Assembly (NCBI GenBank): GCA_964230195.1
Contig: CAXRGH010000190.1
Location: 1-9,686, forward strand
Length of the DNA: 9,686 bases
Direction: 5' to 3'
Source of the DNA: CAXRGH01 sp964230195
GTDB taxonomy: Bacteria; Pseudomonadota; Gammaproteobacteria; Enterobacterales; Alteromonadaceae
The position numbers and the translations under genes are program-made. Positions 1 to 6,975 of the stretch are shown here, in pieces. Numbering within the stretch: position 1 is the stretch's first letter; every line of letters starts with the position of its first letter. The notes under the pieces are model-generated. The model worked only from the letters and a program-made list of their open reading frames with translations, ran no database searches and was not told the DNA's origin.

Positions 1-1
1 G

Positions 2-184
2 GGGGGGATGTTTATTTCATTTGTACTGTTTCAGCTGTTCACCCTAGAACCTGATGACGTGTATTCCGTCGTGAAAATACTCTTATCAAATTTTGTGATA
101 TGGTCGATTAGTGGATTTGTCTGCGGCAATTTGATTTTTTATTACACTGACCGAGCTTATCTCAAGAATTGCAAGTCCCCATAA
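2..184 (+). CDS. C-terminal part of an unrecognised membrane protein (cut by window edge)
   Basis: An open frame runs in from the left edge and stops at TAA 182-184. It gives about 60 residues. The first in-frame ATG is at 8-10, but it has no room for a ribosome site in the window, so the true start is probably upstream. The visible part has a hydrophobic segment just after the ATG (FISFVLFQLF), a short acidic stretch (EPDD) and a second hydrophobic segment (about residues 25-47). It ends in a polar tail (YYTDRAYLKNCKSP), so a membrane protein with a short C-terminal tail is likely. The stop lies 17 nt before the next gene on the same strand, which suggests co-transcription with the zinc-ribbon protein and the peptide exporter. 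I do not recognise the family. It could be an immunity or accessory membrane protein of the export cluster, but nothing in the sequence proves that. Confidence 0.5.
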   Translation, partial: GGMFISFVLFQLFTLEPDDVYSVVKILLSNFVIWSISGFVCGNLIFYYTDRAYLKNCKSP

Positions 185-201
185 AGTGATTTCGAATTTG
201 C

Positions 202-513
202 ATGCAATTATTTCAACGAAACTGTCCGAACTGTGGCATTGAAATTCCGTTATCTGAAAGAAAAGCGCTATTTTTCAAAACACATATAATCTGCAAGAGT
301 TGCAATGTGATTCTTCAACCTACAATTTCATGGGGGGTGGTTCTATCTTTTTTGTTAGCTTTCTTTTTGTTTAAAAAATGTTTTTTATATTTAAAGGCAT
401 CTATCGGAAGTGAATTAGCATATGCATTACTAATAATTGCAACATTAGCATTAGTTAAAGCGTCCGACCCATTTTCTGATTTAAAGGCTCATGATAAAAA
501 TAAGTATTATTAA
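202..513 (+). CDS. Small membrane protein with two-CxxC zinc-ribbon-like N-terminus
   Basis: This encodes 103 residues. The N-terminus has CPNC at residues 8-11 and CKSC at 31-34, 19 residues apart, the layout of a small zinc ribbon that would sit in the cytoplasm. Two hydrophobic segments follow, about residues 43-63 (with a Lys-Lys-Cys break) and 69-86, then a polar tail rich in Asp and Lys. This CxxC-about-20-CxxC head plus two membrane spans resembles the small 'membrane zinc ribbon' proteins (TIGR04104-like), whose function is not known to me; that likeness is by layout only. ATG 202 is the first possible start after an in-frame TGA at 187-189, and it has only a weak ribosome site. The gene sits 17 nt after the preceding membrane-protein fragment and 42 nt before the exporter, and it is markedly AT-rich. 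A role in self-protection or assembly of the exporter is inference from position only. Confidence 0.75.
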   Translation: MQLFQRNCPNCGIEIPLSERKALFFKTHIICKSCNVILQPTISWGVVLSFLLAFFLFKKCFLYLKASIGSELAYALLIIATLALVKASDPFSDLKAHDKNKYY

Positions 514-555
514 TTCAGTTATTTTTAATTATTACCGTTATAAAAAAGTCATATT

Positions 556-2721
556 TTGCTAGACAAACTACATTTAAATTATTCAATAAATTCATTCGTA
601 CCATTAATTTTGCAATCAGAATTAGCAGAGTGTGGTTTAGCTTCTATGGCTATGATTGCGAGTTTTCATGGTCATCAACTTGACATGCCTGCAATGCGTA
701 AGGGTTTTTCGGCAAACCTAAAAGGGATGAGTCTTCAGCAACTTATTGAAGTTGGTGATAGCTTGGGTTTAGCTAGTCGAGCTTTGCAATGCCCTATTGA
801 TGAAGTCCATAAACTGCAAACACCTTGTATTCTGCACTGGGACATGAATCATTTTGTTGTATTAACGAAAGTTTCAGGTAAAGGAGCTAATGCTAAATAT
901 TCAATCAATGACCCTGCTGTTGGTAAACGTACGTTAACAACCGAAGATTTCAGTAAACACTTTACGGGCATTTGTTTGGAGCTTAGCCCTACCAGTAGAT
1001 TTGAAATAAAAGAAGAAAAAGCCAAGATTAAGTTTACCCAATTGTGGTCTTCCATTTCAGGCTTAAAGTCAGGATTAATAAAGCTCATTGGCTTATCTTT
1101 AGTGCTTCAATTATTCACATTAATGACGCCCTATTATATGCAGTGGGTAGTAGATGAAGTGTTAATCAGCTTTGATAAGCCATTGCTAACCGTACTAGCA
1201 ATCGGGTTTGCTTTAATTGCCATAATTTCGGTTGTAACGAATGCAGTTCGAAGTTGGCTGATATTGCGCCTTTCAAGCCTGTTAAATATGCAAATGGGTG
1301 TGAATCTGCTACGCCATTTACTACGCTTACCTATGAACTATTTTGCATCACGCCATGTGGGAGATATTGTTTCCCGCTTTGGTTCATTAGCACAAATCCG
1401 TGAACGTATTACTACAGGTTTTGTTGAAACACTAGTTGATGGTCTTATGGCTAGTACTGTGCTAGTGATGATGGCACTGTATTCATTAAAACTTACCGCA
1501 GTGGTGCTCGCTGCAATAGCGCTTTATACCTTAGTGCGATTAGCGTTATATCGTCCACTTCATCAAGCGACCGAAGAAATGATCCAAACATCAGCCAAAG
1601 AGCAATCTAATTTTTTAGAGAACATTCGTGGTATGCAAACCATCAAGTTGTTTGGCAATGAATCTCAACGCCAAGGTCTTTGGCAAAATCGTTATGCGGA
1701 AGTTATCAATAGTGAGATTCGGCTAGGCCGATTAAATATCAGCTTCGATTCTTTTAATAAATTACTGTTTGGATTAGAGAATGTTTTAGTGATTTATTTT
1801 GCCGCCATGATGGTAATGGCTAATAGCATAACCGTTGGTATGGTACTCGCTTTTATTGCCTATAAAGGGCAGCTTACCGATCGTTATGCCAACTTAATAG
1901 AGCAAATCATCCAATTTAAAATGATGCGACTGCACCTTGATAGAATTTCAGATATTGCCCTCACGGAGCAAGAAGCTAACCGAGAAGGTCAGTCCGTATA
2001 TTTAACTACTGATAACTCATCTGAAGAAAATCAATTTATAGGTGAGCTTACCTTAGAGAATATCAGCTTTAGCTACAGTGAAGAACAAATACCTATCTTA
2101 AATAATATTAGTTTAACGCTTAAGAATGGTGAATCTATCGCAATCACAGGCGCATCTGGTGCTGGTAAAACCACGTTAATGAAAATTATGCTTGGGTTAT
2201 TACAACCAAGCTCAGGTAAGGTGCTACTTGATGGCAGAGACATTACCCAGCTTGGTTTAAAAAATTATCGAAAACAAATAGCAGCCGTAATGCAAGATGA
2301 TACATTATTAGCAGGCTCCATCGCAGACAATATTAGCTTTTTTGATCCTCAACCAAATTATTTGAAAATAGAACAGTGCGCCCATTTAGCCGCAATTCAT
2401 GATGATATTATTAAAATGACTATGGGCTATAACTCGTTAGTAGGCGATATGGGGTCAAACTTATCAGGTGGACAAGTACAGCGATTGCTTCTAGCTCGTG
2501 CCTTGTATCAATCACCTTGTGTTCTATTTATGGATGAAGCAACCAGTCATTTGGATAAAGATAATGAGGCCAAAATTAGCGAGCAAATTCAGCATTTACC
2601 TATGACGCGCATTATGATCGCTCACAGACAAGAGACTGTTAATAAGGCTGAGCAGGTGTATCATTTAGAAAATGGTGTGTTAATTAATTTATCGAGAGAA
2701 ATTAGTGGGATGACAAATTAA
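556..2721 (+). CDS. Peptidase-containing ABC transporter (C39 protease/permease/ATPase), CvaB/RaxB type
   Basis: This inner-membrane protein of 721 residues combines leader-peptide cleavage and ATP-driven export of a small peptide (bacteriocin/microcin class). Residues 1-145 are a C39 protease with an apparently intact triad: Cys26 in the AECG motif, His99 and Asp119, plus the oxyanion Gln20. Residues about 165-440 form the six-helix permease. The ATPase domain (about 497-715) has Walker A GASGAGKT (532-539), Q-loop Gln580, signature LSGGQ (636-640), Walker B VLFMDE (656-661), D-loop SHLD and the H-loop His690. The permease closely follows the CvaB/RaxB pattern (RLPMNYFASRHVGDIVSRFG, GLENVLVIYF), and the length matches CvaB (about 700). 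No ATG can serve as start. After the in-frame TAA at 541 the options are TTG 556 or ATT 553, and both give the expected short lead before the protease motif. Family members normally need an HlyD-type periplasmic adaptor and TolC. Neither an adaptor gene nor a double-glycine cargo gene is visible here, so they must lie elsewhere. Confidence 0.95.
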   Translation: MLDKLHLNYSINSFVPLILQSELAECGLASMAMIASFHGHQLDMPAMRKGFSANLKGMSLQQLIEVGDSLGLASRALQCPIDEVHKLQTPCILHWDMNHFVVLTKVSGKGANAKYSINDPAVGKRTLTTEDFSKHFTGICLELSPTSRFEIKEEKAKIKFTQLWSSISGLKSGLIKLIGLSLVLQLFTLMTPYYMQWVVDEVLISFDKPLLTVLAIGFALIAIISVVTNAVRSWLILRLSSLLNMQMGVNLLRHLLRLPMNYFASRHVGDIVSRFGSLAQIRERITTGFVETLVDGLMASTVLVMMALYSLKLTAVVLAAIALYTLVRLALYRPLHQATEEMIQTSAKEQSNFLENIRGMQTIKLFGNESQRQGLWQNRYAEVINSEIRLGRLNISFDSFNKLLFGLENVLVIYFAAMMVMANSITVGMVLAFIAYKGQLTDRYANLIEQIIQFKMMRLHLDRISDIALTEQEANREGQSVYLTTDNSSEENQFIGELTLENISFSYSEEQIPILNNISLTLKNGESIAITGASGAGKTTLMKIMLGLLQPSSGKVLLDGRDITQLGLKNYRKQIAAVMQDDTLLAGSIADNISFFDPQPNYLKIEQCAHLAAIHDDIIKMTMGYNSLVGDMGSNLSGGQVQRLLLARALYQSPCVLFMDEATSHLDKDNEAKISEQIQHLPMTRIMIAHRQETVNKAEQVYHLENGVLINLSREISGMTN

Positions 2722-2803
2722 TCACAATTTACTATTAATGTTGCGAATTATAAATTTAACCAGGTTTTGTATTTACTAGTTGTAAATTTCTATTCTTGGC
2801 ATC

Positions 2804-2821
2804 TAGCTTTTTAAAAAGCTA
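2804..2821. repeat. 18-bp perfect palindrome, possible weak terminator or protein-binding site
   Basis: TAGCTTTTTAAAAAGCTA reads identically on both strands. The flanks GCA (2799-2801) and TGC (2825-2827) are also complementary around short unpaired bases, so an RNA hairpin could extend to 2799-2827. It lies 83 bases after the exporter stop. There is no T-run following it on either side and the stem is AT-rich, so it would be a weak terminator at best. A binding site for a dimeric regulator, or a scar at an insertion edge, are alternatives. Confidence 0.35.
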
Positions 2822-2984
2822 CTTTGCATACGATTATCCCGCTAATGACAGTTTCCTAATTTTCGATTTATCCATCAGGGTGTTTAAAAACTTTTATCTA
2901 TGTTGTGAACATATTTTTGTGTTTGATGGTTATGATGTGAAAAACGTCTCAAATAATCGTAAATCGTCATAATTCTGTGGCTTT

Positions 2985-2990
2985 TATACT
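2985..2990 (+). promoter_or_regulatory. Possible -10 element (TATACT) for the REC-CheC/GGDEF operon
   Basis: TATACT lies within CTTTTATACTGAC, a five-of-six match to the housekeeping -10 consensus, about 118 bases before the preferred ATG 3108 of the response-regulator gene. The region 16-18 bases upstream (around 2961-2968, AAATCGTC) does not resemble TTGACA, so the assignment rests on the -10 alone. I saw no convincing sigma-54 or sigma-28 promoter in the gap. Confidence 0.25.
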
Positions 2991-3107
2991 GACTTTGGTT
3001 ATCATGAAACTAGTATTAGTATTTCACAAAATGCAGTGCAGTTATTGAGATGCCCAGTTTGTGAATTGATTAAACCAGAAATTGCTGAAGATAAAGGTTT
3101 CTCCTGC

Positions 3108-4130
3108 ATGGCATTATCCGTATTAATTTGTGATGATTCTCGACTTGCTCGTAATCAGTTGGCCCGCAGCTTACCATCTGAGTGGGAAATTGACATTTCG
3201 TTTGCCTGCAATGGGCAAGAAGCGATTGAAAAAATAGAGCAGGGCGCTGGCGAACTGGTGTTTCTTGATCTCAATATGCCAGTCATGGACGGTTATGAGA
3301 CACTGGCAAAAATTAAAGAGCGGGATCTCCCAGCAATGGTAATAGTGGTATCCGGTGACATTCAAGCGCAAGCCAAGGAAAAAGTCATGGCGCTCGGAGC
3401 AATGGACTTTATTGAAAAACCAATCCATCTCCCCACCTTGTTTTCAGTTCTGCGGCAATATGGAATTTTTGATGGTGAGATTTCAAGTGATGAAAATCAA
3501 CAGCAAAGCCTGTCATCACTCGAGATTACCGAAGAAGTTGATAAGCTGGAACTGTTCCAAGAGATGGTTAATGTTGCAATGGGAGCAGCAGGTAGTAAGT
3601 TGTCCACCATACTCAATCAGTTTATCAATTTGCCCGTACCTCAAGTCAATTACATAGCGGCGAGTGAAATCGCGATGGCTATCAATAGTATTCGGCAGAA
3701 TGCTTCTGTTTCTGGTATTTCTCAGGGATTTGTGAGTAAAGGAGTGAATGGTGAAGCTATCCTCATTTTTGATGATGCTGATTTTAATAACATCCTCTCA
3801 CTGTTGAATTATCCAGATGCTTCAGACGATGATTCCTATCAACTTGAGGCGCTAATGGACATTGGTAATATTTTGATAGGAGCCTGTGTCCTGGCCCTCG
3901 GTGAGCAAACGCATTTGCAGTTTAGCTTCACTCATCCAGTAGTCCTGGGCCAACACATGTTTTTGGAACGCTTATTGGAAACTAACGTCAATCGTGCTAA
4001 GCGAGTACTTGCGATGGAAGTGGGTTACACCATTGATAATTTGGATATCAAGTTTGAGTTATTACTCTTGTTGCCAGAGTCTAGTGTTGACGAACTGTCT
4101 GGGCGTTTCTTTGTGGGTAAGGCTTCATAA
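3108..4130 (+). CDS. Response regulator: receiver domain fused to CheC-like phosphatase domain
   Basis: This is a soluble protein of 340 residues. Residues 3-120 are a CheY-like receiver with acidic pocket Asp9/Asp10, phospho-acceptor Asp54 (VFLDLNMP), switch Ser82 (VVSGD) and Lys104 (FIEKPI). Residues about 145-335 match the CheC/CheX fold. Two helices carry the family's E-x2-N-x22-P pattern: Glu152, Asn155 and Pro178, then Asp251, Asn254 and Pro277 (DIGN, with Asp in place of Glu). CheC proteins dephosphorylate CheY-type receivers, so this domain may dephosphorylate its own receiver or a partner's. There is no DNA-binding domain. I chose ATG 3108 because AAAGG lies at 3093-3097 and the receiver strand starts at once (ALSVLICDDS). 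A GTG at 3036 in the same frame would add 24 residues but has no ribosome site. It is followed after 2 nt by a diguanylate cyclase gene, so output through c-di-GMP is likely. The kinase is not in the window. Confidence 0.9.
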   Translation: MALSVLICDDSRLARNQLARSLPSEWEIDISFACNGQEAIEKIEQGAGELVFLDLNMPVMDGYETLAKIKERDLPAMVIVVSGDIQAQAKEKVMALGAMDFIEKPIHLPTLFSVLRQYGIFDGEISSDENQQQSLSSLEITEEVDKLELFQEMVNVAMGAAGSKLSTILNQFINLPVPQVNYIAASEIAMAINSIRQNASVSGISQGFVSKGVNGEAILIFDDADFNNILSLLNYPDASDDDSYQLEALMDIGNILIGACVLALGEQTHLQFSFTHPVVLGQHMFLERLLETNVNRAKRVLAMEVGYTIDNLDIKFELLLLLPESSVDELSGRFFVGKAS

Positions 4131-4132
4131 TT

Positions 4133-5110
4133 ATGACAAAAGATACAAAACAATTGCTTCAAAAAGAAGTTGCTGAAATGCATTGGAAGCACCACCTGCT
4201 TGGTAGTATTGAGGTTGGTATTATTGTATTAAACCGTAACTTTCAAGTGATGATCTGGAACGAGTTTATGGAGAACCACTCAGGAGTTGCGCCATCAACT
4301 ATTCGTGATAAAGTGTTATTTGACCATTTCCCAGAGATAAATAGAGAATGGTTTGCTAGGAAATCAGACGTTGCTTTTGAATTGAATACGCCTGCCTACA
4401 TTATCTATGAACAAAGACCCTATCTGATGTGTTTCCCGTCACCTCGTCCTGTTACCTCAGAAGATGAGTTCATGTATCAGAACGTGACAATTTTTCCTCT
4501 CGCGTCTTTATCAAACAAAATCGAACATATTTGTGTTGTTATTTATGATGTCAGTAATGAAGTTGCAAGCAAGCGCGCCCTTGCAGAAGCAAATGAAAAA
4601 TTACAATACCTTAGTCAGCACGATGGTATGACAGGCTTAAGTAATCGCCAGCATTGGGAGCATAGCATGCAAAGTGAATTTGCACGTTTAAAGCGAACCG
4701 AGCAACAGGCTTGTTTACTCATGATGGATATTGATAAATTTAAGCGTATCAATGATACCTACGGCCATTCTGTTGGTGATGAGGTCATAAGAGCATTCGC
4801 CGGCGTGATAAAAAGCTGTGTAAGACAAACCGATATTGCAGGGCGTTATGGCGGTGAAGAGTTTGCTGTAATCCTCATTGATACATCGTCAGATGGTGCA
4901 GCATACGTTGCAGAGAGGATACGCAAAAAATTTGAAAAGTTAACTATTGATATTGAAGGACAGACAATCACAGCAACCGCAAGTGTCGGTGTGGCTGAAT
5001 ATATTCCTAATTTCAACTCAACGGTTGAGTGGACGAACAGCGCAGATGCCGCATTGTATGAAGCAAAGTCGAATGGACGTAATCAAGTGGTGCTTGCACG
5101 AAAATCATAA
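4133..5110 (+). CDS. PAS-GGDEF diguanylate cyclase
   Basis: This enzyme of 325 residues should join two GTP into c-di-GMP. It has no membrane span, so it is cytosolic. Residues about 20-145 look like a PAS sensor domain (SIEVGIIVLNRNFQVMIWN at the start and a VVIYDVSNE exit strand). A short coiled linker (about 147-162) leads into the GGDEF domain (about 163-325). That domain has the metal-binding Asp199 (MMDIDKFK), NDTYGH (207-212) and an intact GGEEF signature (240-244). An RxxD inhibitory site, RQTD (231-234), lies at the usual distance before the signature, so product inhibition is expected. The ATG lies 2 nt after the stop of the REC-CheC gene, so translation is probably coupled and the two products likely work together. 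The cyclase lacks its own receiver, so the regulator must act by contact or another route. The PAS ligand cannot be told from the sequence. Confidence 0.95.
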   Translation: MTKDTKQLLQKEVAEMHWKHHLLGSIEVGIIVLNRNFQVMIWNEFMENHSGVAPSTIRDKVLFDHFPEINREWFARKSDVAFELNTPAYIIYEQRPYLMCFPSPRPVTSEDEFMYQNVTIFPLASLSNKIEHICVVIYDVSNEVASKRALAEANEKLQYLSQHDGMTGLSNRQHWEHSMQSEFARLKRTEQQACLLMMDIDKFKRINDTYGHSVGDEVIRAFAGVIKSCVRQTDIAGRYGGEEFAVILIDTSSDGAAYVAERIRKKFEKLTIDIEGQTITATASVGVAEYIPNFNSTVEWTNSADAALYEAKSNGRNQVVLARKS

Positions 5111-5126
5111 GACCAAACAATGTTGA

Positions 5127-6449
5127 CTACGCGTTCGTTCGGCCTTCCTGTCGGCCAATGCTGTCACGAATTGCGTAAAGACAAAACAAGCTTGGTATAA
5201 CCATCACAGAAGTCAGGATGAAAAATAGCGTCCAGTTGCCATCCATGCCATCAATAAGTACCCCACTTCCCGACGCTAACGTTGTTCTGCCAAGTACCCC
5301 AAGAGATGCCATTAGTGCGTATTGCGAGGCTGAAAAGTTACGGTCACAAAACAAGGATATTAACGCCACCATGGCTACTGAGGACCATGCTGCGGTAAAC
5401 CCGTCAACAAAGACAGTCATAATGAACAATGGAATATTGGGGCCTACATGGGCGATAACAGCAAACATTAAGTTACTTGCCGCCATTGCGACCCCTGCAA
5501 TCATCATTCCTTTAAATATGCCGAAACGAATGTTGAGCATTCCACCTATGATAGAAAAGACGATAGTCACCCACCAATTCAGAAGCTTTGAGTAGGTGCC
5601 AATCTCAGTGTTACTGAAGCCAATTTCTTTATAAAACACGATAGACATTCTGCCAAGAAAAGCTTCTCCCATTTTGAATAGGAAAATAAAGCTTAAAATT
5701 CCTAAGCTAAGCTTTAAGCCATTGCGCACAAAGAATTCTTTAAATGGGGCAACGAGGGTACTTTGTAACCAGTGGCTTAAGCGAATAGTGATAGATTGCT
5801 GGTTGCTGAGCGTAACAATTGTGGGTTTAGGGGTGTAGGTCTCACGAGCGTATAAGACGGGTATCATGAGTAACATCATTAACCCAGCCAATAATAAATA
5901 GATATCTGGCCAATACCATTCTGGTAGGTCCGCCACCAAAAAAGGAATAACACCCAATCCGCCATAACCTGTCCACCAACCTGCTGTTGCCATTGAGGCG
6001 CCAGCGGTAACTTTTTCTTTTTCATCATCTTGAATGATATCAATGCGGTAGGCGTCAATAGCAATATCTTGTGTGGCAGAGAGAACCACGAGTAAAAAGC
6101 CAATGCCGGCAATTGTGATGGCAGATTGTTTTACGTCAAACTGGCTGAATCCAACGCAGCAAGCGAGCATACCGAGTTGCATGGTAAAAATCCACGCGCG
6201 TCTGTGAGTGAGAAACGGTAAGCGGATTTTATCCAACAGTGGAGACCATAAAAAGTTGATTGAATAGGCGAAAAAAATCGAACCAAAGAAACCGATTGCA
6301 GATCGGCTGAGTCCTTCATCTTTTAACCAGGCACTGAGTGTTGAACCAATCATTACCCATGGAAATCCGCTTGAGATACCAAACAGGAAAATAGTCAGCA
6401 GGCGCTTGTCTTTAAAATGCATGAATTGATGGGTAATAGATGAAAACAC
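5127..6449 (-). CDS. ampG: AmpG-like muropeptide permease (major facilitator superfamily)
   Basis: This inner-membrane protein of 440 residues has about 12 hydrophobic spans. The N-terminal half follows AmpG closely: SGFPW near residue 30, AIGFFGSIFFAY and FLWSPLLDK at 51-74, HRRAW at 82-86, and the family motif SATQDIAIDAYR at 124-135. Near the C-terminus SASQYALMASLGVLGR matches the corresponding AmpG segment. AmpG imports anhydro-muropeptides (GlcNAc-anhMurNAc peptides) for cell-wall recycling and can set beta-lactamase induction. It lacks the extra C-terminal spans of the E. coli protein (about 490 residues), so a paralogue with another substrate is possible. The start is GTG 6449, with an AGG ribosome site 7 nt upstream in the message. 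An ATG nine codons later (6422) has no ribosome site. The gene converges on the diguanylate cyclase gene with 16 bases between the stops, and no clear terminator is visible there. Confidence 0.88.
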   Translation of the reverse strand: MFSSITHQFMHFKDKRLLTIFLFGISSGFPWVMIGSTLSAWLKDEGLSRSAIGFFGSIFFAYSINFLWSPLLDKIRLPFLTHRRAWIFTMQLGMLACCVGFSQFDVKQSAITIAGIGFLLVVLSATQDIAIDAYRIDIIQDDEKEKVTAGASMATAGWWTGYGGLGVIPFLVADLPEWYWPDIYLLLAGLMMLLMIPVLYARETYTPKPTIVTLSNQQSITIRLSHWLQSTLVAPFKEFFVRNGLKLSLGILSFIFLFKMGEAFLGRMSIVFYKEIGFSNTEIGTYSKLLNWWVTIVFSIIGGMLNIRFGIFKGMMIAGVAMAASNLMFAVIAHVGPNIPLFIMTVFVDGFTAAWSSVAMVALISLFCDRNFSASQYALMASLGVLGRTTLASGSGVLIDGMDGNWTLFFILTSVMVIPSLFCLYAIRDSIGRQEGRTNA

Positions 6450-6528
6450 GAAGACGCCTGTGGTCAGTTTGTTAGAGTTACCATTTGATCATGATTTATT
6501 AAGAAAATCAACGGGCGAAGTAACAGGT

Positions 6529-6906
6529 TTACGGGCGTATTCCAATGAAGTCGAGAGGTTCATGGATTTTGTTGTCCAAGCAATCCATACAGGTATCAAT
6601 TTCTGTTTTTAGATACTGATCAGTCATCAGTTTTTCATCATTCCAAAAATGAAGTTGGTGAACCAGATGCCAGAATGCACGTTCTTGAAGTGAATAAGGC
6701 TCACTTTTCACAGAGTGAGAAGCATAGTGTACCCATTCTTCAATGATATCCCAACAAAACAGATGCAGCTCTTGATGAGGAATTGTTTTGGAAAAGTATC
6801 CCCGTGCAAAAAAAAGCAATGATTTTTGTTTTGAATTTACAAATTCTTCTGCGGTCACAATCAAGCCATTACTACTAGTAAAGTAACTTGAGTATAGCTG
6901 AAACAC
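6529..6906 (-). CDS. Unrecognised small soluble protein (Trp/His/Phe-rich)
   Basis: This encodes up to 125 residues with no signal peptide and no membrane span. It is rich in aromatic residues and His (LFCWDIIEEWVHY at about 49-61, FWHLVHQLHFW at about 78-88). It probably folds as a small helical bundle and ends with a Cys-x2-Cys (CMDC, about 106-109). I do not recognise the family. The start is uncertain. GTG 6906 directly follows an in-frame TAG (6910-6912), has no ribosome site, and lies beside a short inverted repeat (CCCAC 6906-6910 / GTGGG 6917-6921). GTG 6858, which would give 109 residues beginning TAEEFVNSKQK, is an alternative, and no site has a good ribosome-binding sequence. It lies on the same strand as the AmpG-like gene, 79 bases upstream of it, and 124 bases downstream of the DUF3530 gene. 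That the frame is real is supported by its length and its globular composition. Confidence 0.7.
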   Translation of the reverse strand: MFQLYSSYFTSSNGLIVTAEEFVNSKQKSLLFFARGYFSKTIPHQELHLFCWDIIEEWVHYASHSVKSEPYSLQERAFWHLVHQLHFWNDEKLMTDQYLKTEIDTCMDCLDNKIHEPLDFIGIRP

Positions 6907-6975
6907 CCACTAAAACGTGGGGAAAATCGCGGGATGGGCTTATGTTTCTGATTCGTTGTTATATTTAGTAATAAC

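Larger units (their letters stand above)
2722..3107. other. Non-coding stretch between exporter block and signalling operon
   Basis: About 386 bases without a convincing gene. It is AT-rich, and the only frames I can open here are very short (13 codons from ATG 2739 and a 17-codon GTG frame near 2920). No codon pair for a double-glycine leader is present on either strand of 2722-3035, so it does not hide an obvious cargo peptide for the exporter. It carries an 18-bp palindrome (2804-2821) and a good -10-like hexamer (2985-2990). A GTG at 3036 would open the response-regulator frame earlier, but that extension looks untranslated (see the entry at 3108). Confidence 0.6.

Noticed and set aside
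2..10. Gly-Gly codons (GGGGGG) directly before an ATG at the left edge, considered as a double-glycine leader cleavage site for the exporter.
   Set aside because: The upstream leader is outside the window, and the downstream residues form membrane spans with a short tail, unlike a typical small cargo. The G-run may be chance.
2920..2990. Search of the gap for a sigma-54 or flagellar sigma-28 promoter that would tie the CheC-fusion operon to motility genes.
   Set aside because: A TGGC appears near 2978, but no matching GC/TTGCA half follows at the needed spacing, and no TAAA-N15-GCCGATAA pattern is present.
3355..3657. A 100-codon + strand frame inside the response regulator.
   Set aside because: It is out of frame with a clear receiver-CheC protein, and its composition (many Lys, Ser and Trp) is that of a shifted frame.
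5141..5158. GGCC...GGCC repeat considered as a terminator between the converging cyclase and AmpG-like genes.
   Set aside because: It lies inside the AmpG-like coding sequence, the stem is only four pairs, and no T-run follows.
5218..5595. A 125-codon + strand frame opposite the AmpG-like gene.
   Set aside because: It lies wholly antisense to a well-supported transporter, shows no recognisable domain, and its composition mirrors the opposite strand.
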